Of a DNA stretch of 64,000 nt, positions 1-11,590 are shown in pieces (the stretch's first letter is position 1; every line of letters begins with the position of its first letter). Position numbers and translations under genes: made by a program. Below the pieces are notes generated by a model. It saw nothing but the letters and a program-made list of their open reading frames with translations. It had not been told where the DNA came from and ran no database searches. The DNA is from Nephrocerus scutellatus (taxonomy: Eukaryota; Arthropoda; Insecta; Diptera; Pipunculidae): contig OX352761.1 of the NCBI GenBank assembly GCA_947095585.1, positions 19,359,277 through 19,423,276 of the forward strand, given 5' to 3'.

Positions 1-1285
1 GCAATTCATGAACTAATAGTGTAAGTATGTGAGGAAGAAGCGATGCCAGAAGATTATCGTGAAATAACGTTGTAAAGTACCGTGTATAAGATTTTCTCCT
101 CTATCCTTCAAGACAGGATATCCCCATACGCTAAAGTCATCATTGGTCCATACCAGTGTGGCTTCATGCCAGGCAAATCATCAACTGATCAGATTTACAC
201 CCTTAGGTAGTTGATGGAAAAATGTCTGGAGTTTTAAAATTCACAACACCATATTTATATAGACTTTAAAGCCGATAGCATAGCCAGAGTAGAACTTTAT
301 AAAGCCATGATAGAATTCGGCATCCCAAATAAACTGACACCACTATGTAGGTTTACCATGACCACTCTTATAAGGCAAGTAAAAATATCCGGATCACTAT
401 CAAGCCCATTCAACATCTATAACGGGCTCCGACAAGCGGATGGACTGGCCTGCGGCCTCTTCAACCTGGCGTTGGAGAAAGTGATCCGAAACTCTGACGT
501 AAAGGCGTACGCAAAAAACCTCTATAAGCAGACGACATCGTTCGTAAAAACCAAAGGGCTGTACAGGAAGCTTTCATACTGATCTCATAAATGAGAGCAA
601 AACAAATGGTGGCCACGTCTGCGAGTAGAAGATCAAACAATTTAAATAGTGGAGCGCGAATTTGAAGTAATGCAATCCGTTAACTATCTCGGGTCAATTG
701 TAGCAGTCGATAACAGCATGGAACCAGAAATACGAGCACGGTTGCTATCAAAGCCTACTATAGTCTGTCAAGACTCTTCAAATCCAGGGATTTAACCATA
801 GCATCCAAGCTGCTGGTGTATAAGACAATGGTCATACCAGTACATACTTACATATATATCTGAGACTTGGGTGCTTATAAGAAAGCATTCTGACCTCTTA
901 GCCACGTTCGAGAAAAAAGCCTTACGGAGAATTTTTGGCCCCGTATGTAAATAAGGTTCCGGAGACTCTATCATGATGAGATCTACTTACCGCCATGTCG
1001 ATATCGTGAAGAGAATTAAGCTCCGTAGGCTCCGGTGTGTAGGACACCTACCTCACATGAGCGAAAAGGTTTCTGCTCGAAAATTCTTTGCGGTAGGATT
1101 TATGGAACACGACAGAGAGGTCGGCCAAGCCTACGCTGGAAGGATGGCATAGACCATGACGCCCAGAGTTTAGGGATGCCAAACTAAATGACATCGGCTT
1201 GTAATCGGGACCTGTAGAGAGATTTTTTTATGGGAGGCCAGGACAGGACCCCGATTGTAGAGTCAAATATGATGATGATGATGAG
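1..1285 (+). mobile_element. RTE-type non-LTR retrotransposon, 3' part, degraded
   Basis: The 3' part of a non-LTR retrotransposon, cut by the left window edge. Around 307-470 it encodes a reverse-transcriptase stretch ([19 protein letters not shown], then a GLRQADGLACGLFNLALE block) that recurs intact at 27.5-28.0 kb on the other strand. The C-terminal region follows to about 1250, with stops and frameshifts throughout. The element ends at a short (ATG)n tail near 1269-1284. A simple-repeat tail instead of poly(A) is typical of the RTE clade, which is why I place it there. The same end occurs at 50.03-50.07 kb and, reversed, near 30.97 kb. It is non-functional. Clade assignment is from remembered motif similarity; a CR1-like relative is possible. 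Confidence 0.75.
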
Positions 1286-2234
1286 CAGTGCTGCCAAATA
1301 CAAATAATAAAATTCAACAAAGTTTGAGAGCTACTCGAAATATGTTTACTTTCAAATTGAAATTGTTAAATTCCCTATGTTACATACAGGTCATTCACGA
1401 ACGATCAAAATTTGTTATTATCGAGTTGACACTTAATTTGCTAGACTCCATGGAAAACATACGAGTAGCTATCGGTGACACCTTAATTGGTCTTGACCCT
1501 TGACTGTTGATTTGTTGTGAATCGTAAATCTGATTCACAGTAAAATAATTAAATCATTCAGTGATGAAATATTCAAATTTCATACTGCGTTTTAAAGTTG
1601 CGATTGTGTGAACATTATTCCCTGTTATAGAATTAGAATTGTTATTCGATATTATATTTTTTTTTTTACAAAAGAGGGGAAAACACATCATTGTGGCTCT
1701 TTTGTTTCATTGTTTGCGAATAGCAGCGAGTGTTTATTGTTATTTTACTTGTACTTTTTTCTATACCTGCTCTTATGTAATTAATTATGTATCTTATTGT
1801 CAACTGCTGTGCAATTAACTTGAAAAAAAAAACAAAGTAAAATCCAGTTCGTTACTATAAATAAATTACGTTTTTACGTCACCCACAATTCTCTCATGAA
1901 CTCGTATTACATTTTGATCAGCAAGCGCACTGAACTCTCGATGGGAATTTCATGTCTATCTTTCTGCCTGTTTTTCAACCTTTGTTACATTGTGTTTTCT
2001 TTGCTTTTGTGTAAGTAACGTTACAACAAACAGGTCAAGTTTTATATTTCCATTTGAGTTACAATTAAATTTACAAAGATATAAAGCAAAGTCAAAGTTC
2101 TGTTCGTCCCTATCTGTAATGGTACTTTTATTATAAGGAAAAAAAGTAATTTTGTAACAATATTGAACTATGTCTAACTAACTAATAATCGGCGTGTTTT
2201 AAAAACGCGCTGATAGCGTGCATCTTAATGCACA
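1286..2234. other. AT-rich spacer, nothing recognised
   Basis: About 950 bp of AT-rich sequence with homopolymer runs. The only open frames are short and show no family motif. I see no repeat shared with other parts of the window. Confidence 0.5.
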
Positions 2235-4600
2235 TAATATGGATGCCTCTGTATGTATAAATTGAGCAAATTTGTATAAAAGTTATCTTAAAATATTGCC
2301 AAGTAATTTTGTATTTTTTTGTAAGCTATATTCCACCTAATAGCAGTATTGAAATTTATTCAGCACATGTAGACAATATTAGCTATATAATGGACGCACT
2401 CAACGATAATTGCTTTGCAGTTGTACTAGGCGATTTTAACTTAGGTAATCTTAGTTGGGCTTATTCCGACGAAGAAAAATGTCTTATACTAGTAAATTTA
2501 TCGAAGGATATGGAACATAAAACAATTGATTCAATGTTTGCTTTAAATTTTATACAGATCAATGATGTAAAATATGAAATTAATCGCATTTTAGACCTTT
2601 TTTTTATCTATAGAGAACTTGAAGCTCAAATTTCGTCTGCTATTGTGGTTCAACTATTAAAGGATAGTGTTTATCACAAGTCTTTATGTATAGATTTTAA
2701 CCTAAATATATTTTCTAATATTGACTTGGGCTTAAATTCCTTGATAAGTTACAAGTATGATTTTATTGCAGTTAATTTTAATAATATCAAAAATTATCTG
2801 AATACTTTTGACTGGAGTCATCTATTCAGGAACTTAAGTTTAAGTTAATGTTATGAAGTATTCATGAATAAAATAGAATTAATTTTACATATTTTTGTTC
2901 CAAAAAAAAGTTATAAAGGGGAATAAGCCATTTTGGTTTAATAATAGTCTAAAGAGATTGGAAAACTTAACATCTAAAATGGCAAAAAAAAGCAAGAACA
3001 ATTCATGTTTACGAATAGAATTTAAACGATTAAGAAAAGAGTATGAATTTCTTAAGAAATACACCTTAAGTCAATATTTAATGTCTGTTGAGTCTGATAT
3101 TAAGAGTAATCCAAAAGTTTTCTGGAATTTCTTGAATAAAAAAAAGGAAAACTTTTGGATTACCCTCTAATCTTTCGTATTATGGGGAGACATCCAATGA
3201 TTTGTAACCATTTGTAACATGTTTGCAAATTATTTTAGATCAAATTTTGCAAGAGAAACTCTGAATAGGGAAAATGCTTAAATAATTGGTGGCGAACTAA
3301 CAGATTATAGTCAATTATCTCTTACGAAAGAAGAAGTTGAAATTGAACTATCGAATATTGACATCAATAAGTATAGTGGACCGGATGATTTTCCTTCAGT
3401 CTTTTTAAAAATTTGTGTATTAAGCATTACTGAACCATTGCTATATATTTTCAACAAATCTCTGGAGCAAGGAGCATTCCTGGAAGAATGGAAATTTTCT
3501 TATATTTCACCAATTCATGAATCTGGATCTTGTGTCGACTTTAAGGAATAGAATTTCATCATTTCAGCATGGCTTTTTAACAGGCCATTCTACTGCGACA
3601 AATCTTTTATTTTTCACAGATTATTGTGTAAATGAGATAGAGTATGGTCGGCAAGTGGATGTGGTTTATACAGACTCTGCTAAGGCTTTCGACCGGGTGC
3701 AGCATAGCATTTTGATTGCTTAATTAAAAATATTAGGATTCCATTCTTCAATACTAAAATGGCTTTATAGCTACTTATTGGACAGAAACCAAATAGTTAA
3801 AATAGGTGAGGTAACTTCTATTTAATTCCTGTGGCGTTCCGCAGGGTAGTCATTTGGGGCCTCTTCTGTTTATTTCGTTTATAAATGATTTGCCACTTTA
3901 TGTTGAAAATGCAAAATGCTTGCTGTATGCGGATGATGTTAAACAGTTCTTTTCAATCAAACGCGAAACTGATTGTTTACTTCTTCAGAAGGACATTGAT
4001 AATAATACAAGATGGTGTAACATTAACAAGCTATATTTTAATATTAATAAATGCAGTGTTCTTTCATTCTCAAGAAAAGCGCATCCCCTTTTGTCAAATT
4101 ATAACATTGAAAAAGTAAAGTTGAAGAGAGTTTTTCAAACTTGTGATCTTGGTGTTATTTTTGACTCTAAGTTAACATTTCATCTTCACTACGACTTTGT
4201 TATTGCTAGAGCAAATAGGAACTCTAAAGATTTTGTTGACCCATATACACTGAAGACATTATATGTCTCTCTTGTACGCTCGGTCTTGGAATACTGCTGT
4301 ATAGTCGGTGCCCTTATTACGCAAATAGTATCAACAGAATTGAAAGGGTTCAAAAAAATTTTAGTCGTTTTTCCATTCGTAAATTGAATTGGCCGGGTGA
4401 GCTGCCTCCATATAACTCGAGATAACTTCTTATCGATTTAATACCTCTTAATTCGAGAAGAAATTATTATTACATTATGTTTATTAGGGACTTAATAATG
4501 AACACGGTAGACTGTCACACGGTGGACTTAATGGTACAATTGCTCATGCTTGCTCATTTAGACATTTCCCTTATGAAAAGAGATTTATTTAAAAAATACG

Positions 4601-5909
4601 TATAAAGGGTCCGCCATCTAAAGTTTTTTCAACTAGTGCTTATTTCGTGAATGGTAACACTTAGCTCATGTCTGATTTGACAGATAATTAGTTGTATCCT
4701 TCCGCTGAACGAATATGGTTGTGTATACGCTTGAACAACGCTGGGAAATATTGCGACATTACTTTGAAAATCATGGTAATGTTGCAGAATGTGTGCGAAA
4801 ATTGCGTACGGATTTTGGAAGAAGAGAAGCACCGTCAGCTCCGTATGTTCGTTATCTTGTGAAAAAAGTGAAAGAAACTGGCATCCTCATCGATAAACCA
4901 AAGCGTGAAAAGCCAAAAACAGTGCGTACACCCGAGAATATTGATGCTGTGGCAGAAAGTGTGCGTGAAGCGCCATCAACATCAATTCACCGTCGTTCTC
5001 AATAATTGAACATTTCGGAGACATCATTGAGACGAATTTTGCATAAAGACCTTGGTATGACGCCATACAAAGTCCAATTGGTTCAGGAGTTGAAGCCAAC
5101 TGACCATCCAATGCGTTTTCGCTTCGCTGAGTGGGCCTGCGATCGACTTACAGAAGATGCCGATTTTGCAAAAAAAAAATCATCTTTTCGGATGAAGCTC
5201 ATTTTGATCTTGGCGGGTATGTAAACAAGCAAAATTGTCGCATTTGGGGCACAGAAAACCCGCACGCATACATTGAAAAGCCGGTACACCCAAAACGAGT
5301 CACTGTTTGGTGCGGATTTTGGTCCAGAGGCATAATTGGGCAATTTTTCTTCGAAAATGAGCAAGGAGTGGCCGTTACAGTCAATGGCGATCGTTATCGG
5401 GCCATGTTGAACGAACTTTTGTTCACAAAAATTGAAGAGGAGGATATTGGCAACATTTGGTTTCAACAGGACGGCGCTACGTGCCACACAGCCGAAGCTA
5501 CACTCGATGTTTTGTGCCCTATTTTTGAAGATCGCATTATCAGCCGCAGAGCTGATGTCGTTTGGCCACCTCGGAGCTGCGATTTGACACCGTTGGACTA
5601 TTATTTGTGGGGTGCGCTAAAAGAAAAGTGTTACGCCGACAAGCCAGAGACAATTGACGCTTTAAAGGACAATATTCGTGAAGCCATTGGTGAAATACAG
5701 CTGCACACAATCGATAATGTGCTTAAAAATTGGACCGATCGTGTAGGCTACTGCATGGCCAGCCGAGGCAGCCATTTGAATGAAATTATTTTCCATTGTT
5801 AACCGGAAGGATTGTACTTTCAAATAAAAAAAGAAATTTGAGAAAATATTCAGTAGTTTTTTTTTATAGCATTTTCAAAAAAAAAAAGTTATTTGGCGGA
5901 CCCTTTATA
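4601..5909 (+). mobile_element. Mariner-superfamily transposon with both TIRs, inserted in the Jockey element
   Basis: The ends are matching terminal inverted repeats: TATAAAGGGTCCGCCA at 4601-4616 and its reverse complement at 5894-5909. The match continues imperfectly inward for about 10 bp (AAAGTTTTTT-like). Both ends are flanked by TA, the expected target duplication. The size, about 1.3 kb, is that of a complete mariner. The insertion lies in the 3' part of the Jockey relic, so it is younger than that element. The TIRs are still well matched, whereas the transposase gene is broken (separate entry), so any movement would have needed transposase from elsewhere. Confidence 0.9.
4715..5802 (+). 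pseudogene. Mariner-like transposase, broken by one stop and one frameshift
   Basis: Transposase of the enclosing mariner. It begins at ATG 4715 with an N-terminal helix-turn-helix region (YTLEQRWEILRHYFENHGN), continues through a second DNA-binding region (SETSLRRILHKDLG, about 5012-5053), and ends in the catalytic domain (SDEAHFDLGG near 5187, WFQQDGATCH near 5458, RSCDLTPLDYYLWG near 5573, stop at 5800-5802). Two lesions are visible. TAA at 5003-5005 sits where a glutamine codon is expected, since the frame continues unbroken. A run of ten A at 5170-5179 marks a frameshift into the catalytic part. The second and third catalytic Asp are 37 positions apart, wider than the DD34D of classical mariners. 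Insect relatives are often annotated as Tc3-like or DUF4817 transposases. Confidence 0.85.
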
Positions 5910-6164
5910 TTAAGTTTGTTAAAAATTCATTAGTAATATATTTATTTTTATTTTTGTATTAAGTTATTACTTGTTCAAATCTTGTAAAGAATACCTTGAA
6001 GATTAAATAAACTAAAGAATATCGATATCTGAATTTATTATAAATGGTAATGTTTTGGAAAATTGTCAATAGAGAGAGTATTAAATGATATTTTAAGTAT
6101 TATTAATTTAAAAATAAGAAGTACTTGAATGGAATCATTCTTTATATCTTTCGATAATAAACTC

Positions 6165-6395
6165 TTAGTCCTATAATACTCCTATAATCATCGTTAAATC
6201 ATCTTACAAACATCCTGTAATATTCTTATATTGCTATAATCAATCTTTATTCCTATATTCACCCTGTAAACGTTTCACAATCATCACATAATTGTAAAAT
6301 CGTCCTATAATCATTCTATTAACATCCCATTACCATCCTCTAATCATTTTATAATCGTCCTTTAATTTAAAATTTGTCCTATAAGCCTTAAATCA
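6165..6395. repeat. Degenerate minisatellite, CCTATAATCATC-like units
   Basis: About 230 bp in which variants of TCCTATAATCATC recur every 10-20 bases (for example near 6170, 6181, 6318, 6346 and 6377). The units are too diverged for a clean period. No coding potential. Confidence 0.5.
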
Positions 6396-6424
6396 TTTTT
6401 TTTATTTTTATTTTTTGAGACAAA

Positions 6425-7835
6425 ATCCTAGCCCATGTGGCAGAAACTGCGACCTTAAATATCTATTATATATTAGGGCGTACTTACTCTAAGACACATA
6501 CCACCTCCCTCATGAAGGATAGTATGTCCTTAGTAGCAGAATTTCTCAACTCTGCTGTCGAGTACATTTGCTTACGAAAAATTCTAAACCCTGGGAGTGC
6601 TGGGCATTCGCAGAGAATGTGCTCGGATGACTCAACATGTTCCAAGCAGAACCTATATTCTGTCTCCGAGCCCACAGCAATTTTGTTAAGGTGATATCGC
6701 AAGCCACAATGACCTGTTAGGAAACTCACCAGCTATTTAGATTAAGGATTTTCTTGTAGGAAATAGGGCTGATTAATTGTTTGAATTGCCCCAGCCCCGG
6801 GACGTTATTCCAGTGGGCCAGACGAAGCTTGTGTTCCCAACAATTTATCAGTGCTGTGGCGGCAGCCCAGTTGACACCACAGTAGGGTTCAGGTCCTATG
6901 ATTCGTTGTAGATTCGTTGCCTGCAATTCCCCGATGACCAGGGACCCAACTGAGTTCCACTCTGTTGTGTCTGGCAGTGCAACGTTACAGTTTTTGACTG
7001 ATATCGAATCCATTAAGATGGACGACAGCGCTTTGAGTCCTGCCTGCTATCTGAAGAGATATATGTATATTATAGCGCCCGTAATTCCTTTTCTAAGATT
7101 AGTTCTGGCGCAGATCTCAATGGCATGGAGTTCCGCCTGAAAACAGTGGGACTTTTTCCCATTGGTATCGAGACTTTGGTGTTGGGTCCAAATACACCAG
7201 CTCCAACTCCAGTTTTCATCTTGGATCCATCTGTGAACCAGACCAGACCTCTAGCGTCCCGTGCAGGAACAGCATTGCAACAGTTATTTAATTATAATAA
7301 TAGTATTCAGCGTGACAGACCGTTGCGGTCCAAGGCCTAGCTTCTCGCGACCAATTGTGTTGTGGATGTATATTTTTGAACACAAATGGAAGGGACCTAC
7401 AACTTACTTTCGGACGTTTGTCAGACGTTCGCGAGAGGTGGGACACAGTTAAAAATGCTTTTGATGTTACTGTGAGAGAGAATCTTTCTAATGCGGGTAT
7501 TCTCTGAGAGTCCTTCTATTTTATAACAAAAGTGTCTACAAGATTTTCTTTCTTAATTCTCTTTTATAGAGTTTGAGCTACTTCTTACATGAGTCCCAGT
7601 CATAAGCCTCTCTAGTGCTCTTTGCCTTTTGTAGCTTTTTGGTACCTACTCCCGCAGTACAGTGGACCAGTGGTGTGGTCCATACTGATCCACGCTAACA
7701 ACTGGGGTAAGTCGTTGGACACGCTGTGACCATGGGCAGGTTGCATGCGTTAGTGACAGTGTTCACCATGCAGTCTAGTTTTTCTACTGTCACGGTAGGT
7801 TCTGGGGTTTTTGACAATAATTGTTTCTCTAACAC
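6425..7835 (-). mobile_element. LOA-like non-LTR retrotransposon, 3' half with RNase H, degraded
   Basis: Read on the minus strand. The pre-RT linker is at about 7650-7460 (SENTRIRKILS-like). The RT is missing. The end of the RNase H domain and the region after it lie at about 7010-6725 (GPEPYCGVNWAAATALINCW). The C-terminal zinc-knuckle-like region is at 6729-6484 (FLTGHCGLRYHL, then CRFC with a following HILCECPAL). Sister copies with the same order are at 48.0-48.6 kb (-) and 52.4-53.3 kb (+). Stops and frameshifts make it inactive. A SINE fragment occupies the deletion point (7283-7455). LOA is the best guess from the RNase H plus CxxC...HxxxxC tail; the related I or R1 clades are not excluded. 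Confidence 0.7.
7283..7455 (-). mobile_element. tRNA-derived SINE, 5'-truncated copy
   Basis: Matches the body of the SINE at 35.65-35.95 kb: shared blocks include AGGTCCCTTCCATTTGTGT, CGAGAAGCTAGGCCTTGGAC and, at the 3' end, a run of ATT units (near 7285-7300). The tRNA-like head is absent; the copy starts at about TCACAGTAACATC. It interrupts the LOA relic. 5' truncation and an ATT tail fit target-primed retroposition. Confidence 0.75.
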
Positions 7836-7844
7836 CATGATTTT

Positions 7845-8523
7845 TTCATGTAAATTCTCTAATAGGAGAGACATATTTTGCGTTTAAAATTTAAAGGAAA
7901 TCGGGCTACTTTTTAAAAAATGTGCATGGGCACCACTCGAGTTTCAGGCCTGATCACATCGGAGATACACATGTGTTTAAAATTTGAAGAAAATCGGGTT
8001 AATTTTTTTAAAAAATTTGTATGGGGCCCACGACCCCGATGCCCGGGTCTCCAAAATTTTTACAAGAAGTTTTATCCATCGGAGATATACATGTATATAA
8101 AATTTGAAGAAAATCGGGTAAATTTTTTTAAAAAAATTGGTATTGGGCCTCACGACCCCGGGCCCCGAGGTCTCCAAAAAGCAGTTTATAAAAGTGTTGT
8201 CCATCGGAGATACACATGTATATAAAATTTGAAGAAATCGGGTTAATTTTTTTAAAAAATTTGTATGGGGCCTCACGACTCCAAAATGTTTACAAAATTG
8301 TTGTCCATCGGAGATACACATGTATAAAAAAATTTGGAAAATATTTGTATTGGATCCCCCCGACCACGAGGGCCCCAAATTTTAAGAGAAAGTGTTGACA
8401 TCGGTGATATGCATGTGTGCAAAATTTTAATGAAATCGGACTTTGGGAAGTGGGTTAAAAATTGATCGCAAGATTTCACGACAAACAAACACACGGGCAC
8501 GCGAAGTTAATATAGAGAATTTA
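7845..8523 (+). repeat. Rep-A copy 1: element with ~120-bp internal tandem repeats
   Basis: The interior is a tandem array: the phrase CCATCGGAGATACACATGTG recurs near 7957, 8077, 8200 and 8306, each followed by an A/T stretch and then a GC-rich block of the type GGGCC..CGACCCCG. The left end begins AAATTCTCTAATAG (about 7853). The right end is a conserved non-repeated tail (GGACTTTGGGAAGTGGGTTA ... GCGAAGTTAATATAGAGAAT) ending at about 8523. The two ends are short inverted repeats of one another (AAATTCTCTA / TAGAGAATTT). Other copies lie at 10.86, 18.0, 21.93 and 51.27 kb. No protein is encoded. Confidence 0.8.
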
Positions 8524-9717
8524 AAATTTTTAGGCACAGCCATCATGCGTAGAAGATACTAACTTATCTTATGAGCGATAAATCTGCCCAAAAACAATTA
8601 GGCCTCAGAATCAGTTGGCATCCAACCATAGTTGATTAAATCTGGAGGGCAAAATAATGTACCATTCTATTTTTCAAAAGTACAAAAAGCTATGTTAATG
8701 ACATTTGGCTTTAATTCTAATTAAAGGAAAATTGCCTATCAACGGAAATAGAAAATTCAATTATAGCAGAGAACAATTCAATGAATTTGCATATTTTTCA
8801 TTTTAATGTTTCTCTCCTTGTCGTTTGGTTGGTTGACTGCGGTCAAGCACGATAATGTTTTCGGCTATCAAACCAAAACCAAACCAAACTAATTCAAAAC
8901 CTGCGACAACGCATAAAGGAGAACTATGAGAAAACTTTTTGTGATTTATCTGAACTGAACTTCCAATGAACTTGACAGGTTCGTTCTGTCAGTTGCTCAT
9001 CAAGTGTCAAGTCCCATGAATGTACGATGTACCGACTACCGCTACTCTCTACTTGGATTGGTATTGGCCGCTGAACAATATTTAATCTTTTCTATTATAT
9101 CATATTGTCCAATGTACAGTATTTTGTGTCCAGCTATGAAAGATAACGACGGCGACCTCAAAAGCACCAACAACTACAAACACGACGACGACAATAGGCA
9201 ATGCAGTTACATCTACAATTACTTAAGGAAATTTAAATTGAATTAATTTATTCCATTCAATATTTTTTGTGATTTGTCGAGCGCCGCTGTGTGCTTTGAT
9301 TTGTATTCGCACTTGCCCTTTAAACTTCCGTAGCATTTTAGCCGAAAATATCTTCTTTTTTTTAAATTCACTCTGTTTGTTAGTAGTAAATAAAAAACTT
9401 ACTATCGATAACCGAAACTATCAAATAATATACGAGCACAATACATTTTTTTTTAAACTAAACCAAAATTAAATATTTCCCATCTTGGAAAACTTACAAG
9501 ACAGAGAGGTGTGGTCTTGACAGTCTATGAACAAGACATAACTGTCAGGGGGAGGGATTGACGCGGTTTAAAGACAGTCACCCGGTCTTCCTAACTCCTT
9601 CCTTTACGAACTCGAAAGCCTAAATTTCGTAACAGTATATTACATAACGAGCGAGAAAGTGGAGCACTTTTCTGCGAGTAATGTACGCTATTTTTCACAC
9701 GACCAAAACTGGTTCTT
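8524..9717. other. Spacer, nothing recognised
   Basis: About 1.2 kb. Short open frames (for example 9004-9246) show no family motif. A small direct repetition of CAAACCAAA-like words lies near 8868-8895. I cannot assign a function. Confidence 0.4.
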
Positions 9718-9785
9718 CTGCTAAACCGGTTATGCGCAATGCAAAATTACTCTGGGAATGTGTGTTCGCTGTAACTGCAGTAAAT
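9718..9785 (+). repeat. Dispersed repeat also found next to the SINE at 36 kb
   Basis: This 66-68 bp segment (CTGCTAAAC.. ATGCGCAATGCAAA .. GTGTTCGCTG .. CTGCAGTAAA) matches the reverse complement of 35,950-36,025 over its whole length with a few substitutions. In the second place it abuts the head of a SINE. Nature unknown. Confidence 0.65.
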
Positions 9786-9839
9786 AACAAAAATATTTTA
9801 TATGTTAAAACACTAGAGTGTATAAAGGCTACTTTCGAA

Positions 9840-10480
9840 GCTAGGTTATGAAACAGTCACTTTCGTCTATGGGCGTGTGAAAAAATATTATTGTCTTCAG
9901 AAAAACACTTTGTTTGCTGTAATAATGCTGCAACCATATTTTTTCTCTGCGTGTGGTTTCATGATCTTCTCTAAATCCAAACATATGATCCGGTATGATA
10001 CTTTGCTCTTGCAGAATTGGTTTGAGTTTTTTCAGAAGCCTTTTCTCAAACAGTTTTAAGAAAATTACCAGTAAACTGACTGGACGATACACGAGTCTAC
10101 TTTTGTTTTATATTTACCATGTTTATGGATCATTATGATCTGCGATTTTTTCCTAAGTTTTCGGAAAATAGCCAGGTTTCAATATAGCATCGAGAGCATG
10201 GAAGTTCTAAAAGTATTTTCCCACTAATTAAATCATGTCCAGGTGCCTTTTTAGGGTTTTTATATTCGCCAATCATTGTTTTTACTTCATGCTATTTATA
10301 TTGAATTGGTTAAAATTCTAAAACTGCACCTTATACAGGCAGCAGTTGCGAATGTCCATTATTCTCGTTCGGGATAAATACTCATAACTTAGGTAAATAT
10401 TGAGCCAATATATTTGCTTTATCTGCACCGCATAATAATACTTACTCTATGAATATTGAATGGATTGAAGCGTAAATTAT
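9840..10480 (-). mobile_element. Jockey-clade RT fragment
   Basis: On the minus strand the sequence reads ANILAQY (about 10,425), then NPKKAPGHDLISGKILLELP (about 10,255-10,200), then YRPVSLLVIFLKLFEKRLLK and IPDHMFGFRE (about 10,090-9,960). These are the conserved N-terminal RT blocks of Jockey-type elements, in the right order, with frameshifts between them. The palm motifs (FxDxxKAFD, YADD) are not present, so it is a fragment. Its RT differs from the RT at 3.5 kb. Confidence 0.8.
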
Positions 10481-10859
10481 TAAATATATCTTTAATCTTC
10501 ATTGAATAGATTCCCACCGGGATCAACTTGCATGCGCGAATATCGATTTAATAAAAAAGTAAATACGTATGTGAATATAACTGAAACGTTTATACGACTG
10601 TGATTGAAAACTGTTCCATATTCATTTAACAAGGCGTGTAATGAATATGCAATTTAATAAAAAAAAATTGACCTCGCAACAGACTGGCGTCGTTCATAAT
10701 AATTGCTGCAGACCCATACTAAAATTATAATCGATCGATATATTTTATCGAATAATAAATGTATTTAATCGTTTTACACTTTTTCGTACCTACCTCACAC
10801 GTTGATGAAACTTTTTTAACTCAAACAAAAGTAATAAAGTACATAAACGAAAATAATGT
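10481..10859. other. AT-rich spacer, nothing recognised
   Basis: About 380 bp, AT-rich, without recognisable coding or repeat structure. Confidence 0.4.
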
Positions 10860-11590
10860 ATAATGTAAAAAAAATGTATGGTGCTCAAAAATATTTACAA
10901 AAATTTTTGTTTATCGGAGATACACACGTGTGTAAAATTTAAAGAAAGTCGGGTTAACTTTTTTGGAAAAACGACCACGACCCCGGGGTACGGGTCTCCA
11001 GCATTTTTACAAAGAGTTTTGTCCATCGGAGATACACACGTTTATAAAATTTGAAAAAAATCTGATTAATTTTTTAAAAAATTTGTTGGGTCCTGGGGTC
11101 TAGGGTCTTTACAAATAGTGTTCTCCATCGGAGATACACATGTGTATAAAATTTAAAGAAAAACGAATTAATTTTTAAAAATTTTATATTGGCATCCCTT
11201 GGACCTGAGGCCCGAGGGGCTCCAAATTTTAATAGATATTGTTGTCTCCGGAAATACACATATGTGCAAAGTCGGGCTTTGGGAAGTGGGTTTAAAAAAA
11301 ATCGCGAGATTCCACAACAAACCGAACGTCCGGCTGACAACCGGACGTGCCACGGGCAAGCGAAGTTAATATAGAGAATTTAAAAAACAACCCATAAAAA
11401 TTAAAAATTTATATGGGACCCCGCGGCCCGATCACTCTCAAATTAATTAATACAACGTATTGTCACCGGAAATATACACGTGTGCAAAATTTCAATAAAA
11501 TTGGGCTTTGGGAAGTGGGTTAAAAATTGATCAAAAGATCTGACCAGCCAGCCAGCCACGGGCACGCGAAGTTAATATAGAGAATTTAAT
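10860..11590 (+). repeat. Rep-A copy 2, with two terminal tails
   Basis: Same family as 7,845-8,523. CATCGGAGATACACA units begin near 10,914, 11,025 and 11,130. The right-hand tail (GGGAAGTGGGTT ... GCGAAGTTAATATAGAGAAT) occurs twice, ending near 11,380 and again near 11,588, so two right ends are arranged in tandem. This could be an insertion of one copy next to another or an internal duplication. Confidence 0.8.

Larger units (their letters stand above)
2235..6020 (+). mobile_element. Jockey-superfamily non-LTR retrotransposon, degraded, split by a mariner
   Basis: A decayed non-LTR element. Reading 5' to 3' it has: an endonuclease part at about 2240-2850 (FVSYIPPNSS, then GDFNLG near 2440, the exonuclease/endonuclease/phosphatase core); a linker at 2895-3170; and an RT domain from about 3290 to 4390. 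The RT contains a KYSGPDDFPSVFLK block, QHGFLTGHSTATNLLFF, an AKAFDRVQHS motif at about 3675, GPLLFISFIND at 3855 and the catalytic YADD near 3925. A C-terminal tail in another frame reaches about 4600. At least four frame changes and several stops separate these blocks, and the start of the RT (the YRPIS block) is missing. A mariner sits in the 3' end (4601-5909); after it the element resumes and ends near an AATAAA at about 6005. It is dead. Confidence 0.8.

Noticed and set aside
8216..8398. Recurring open frames in Rep-A copies ([16 protein letters not shown])
   Set aside because: They appear in several frames and on both strands of the ~120-bp units and change with unit number, so they are by-products of the repeat.
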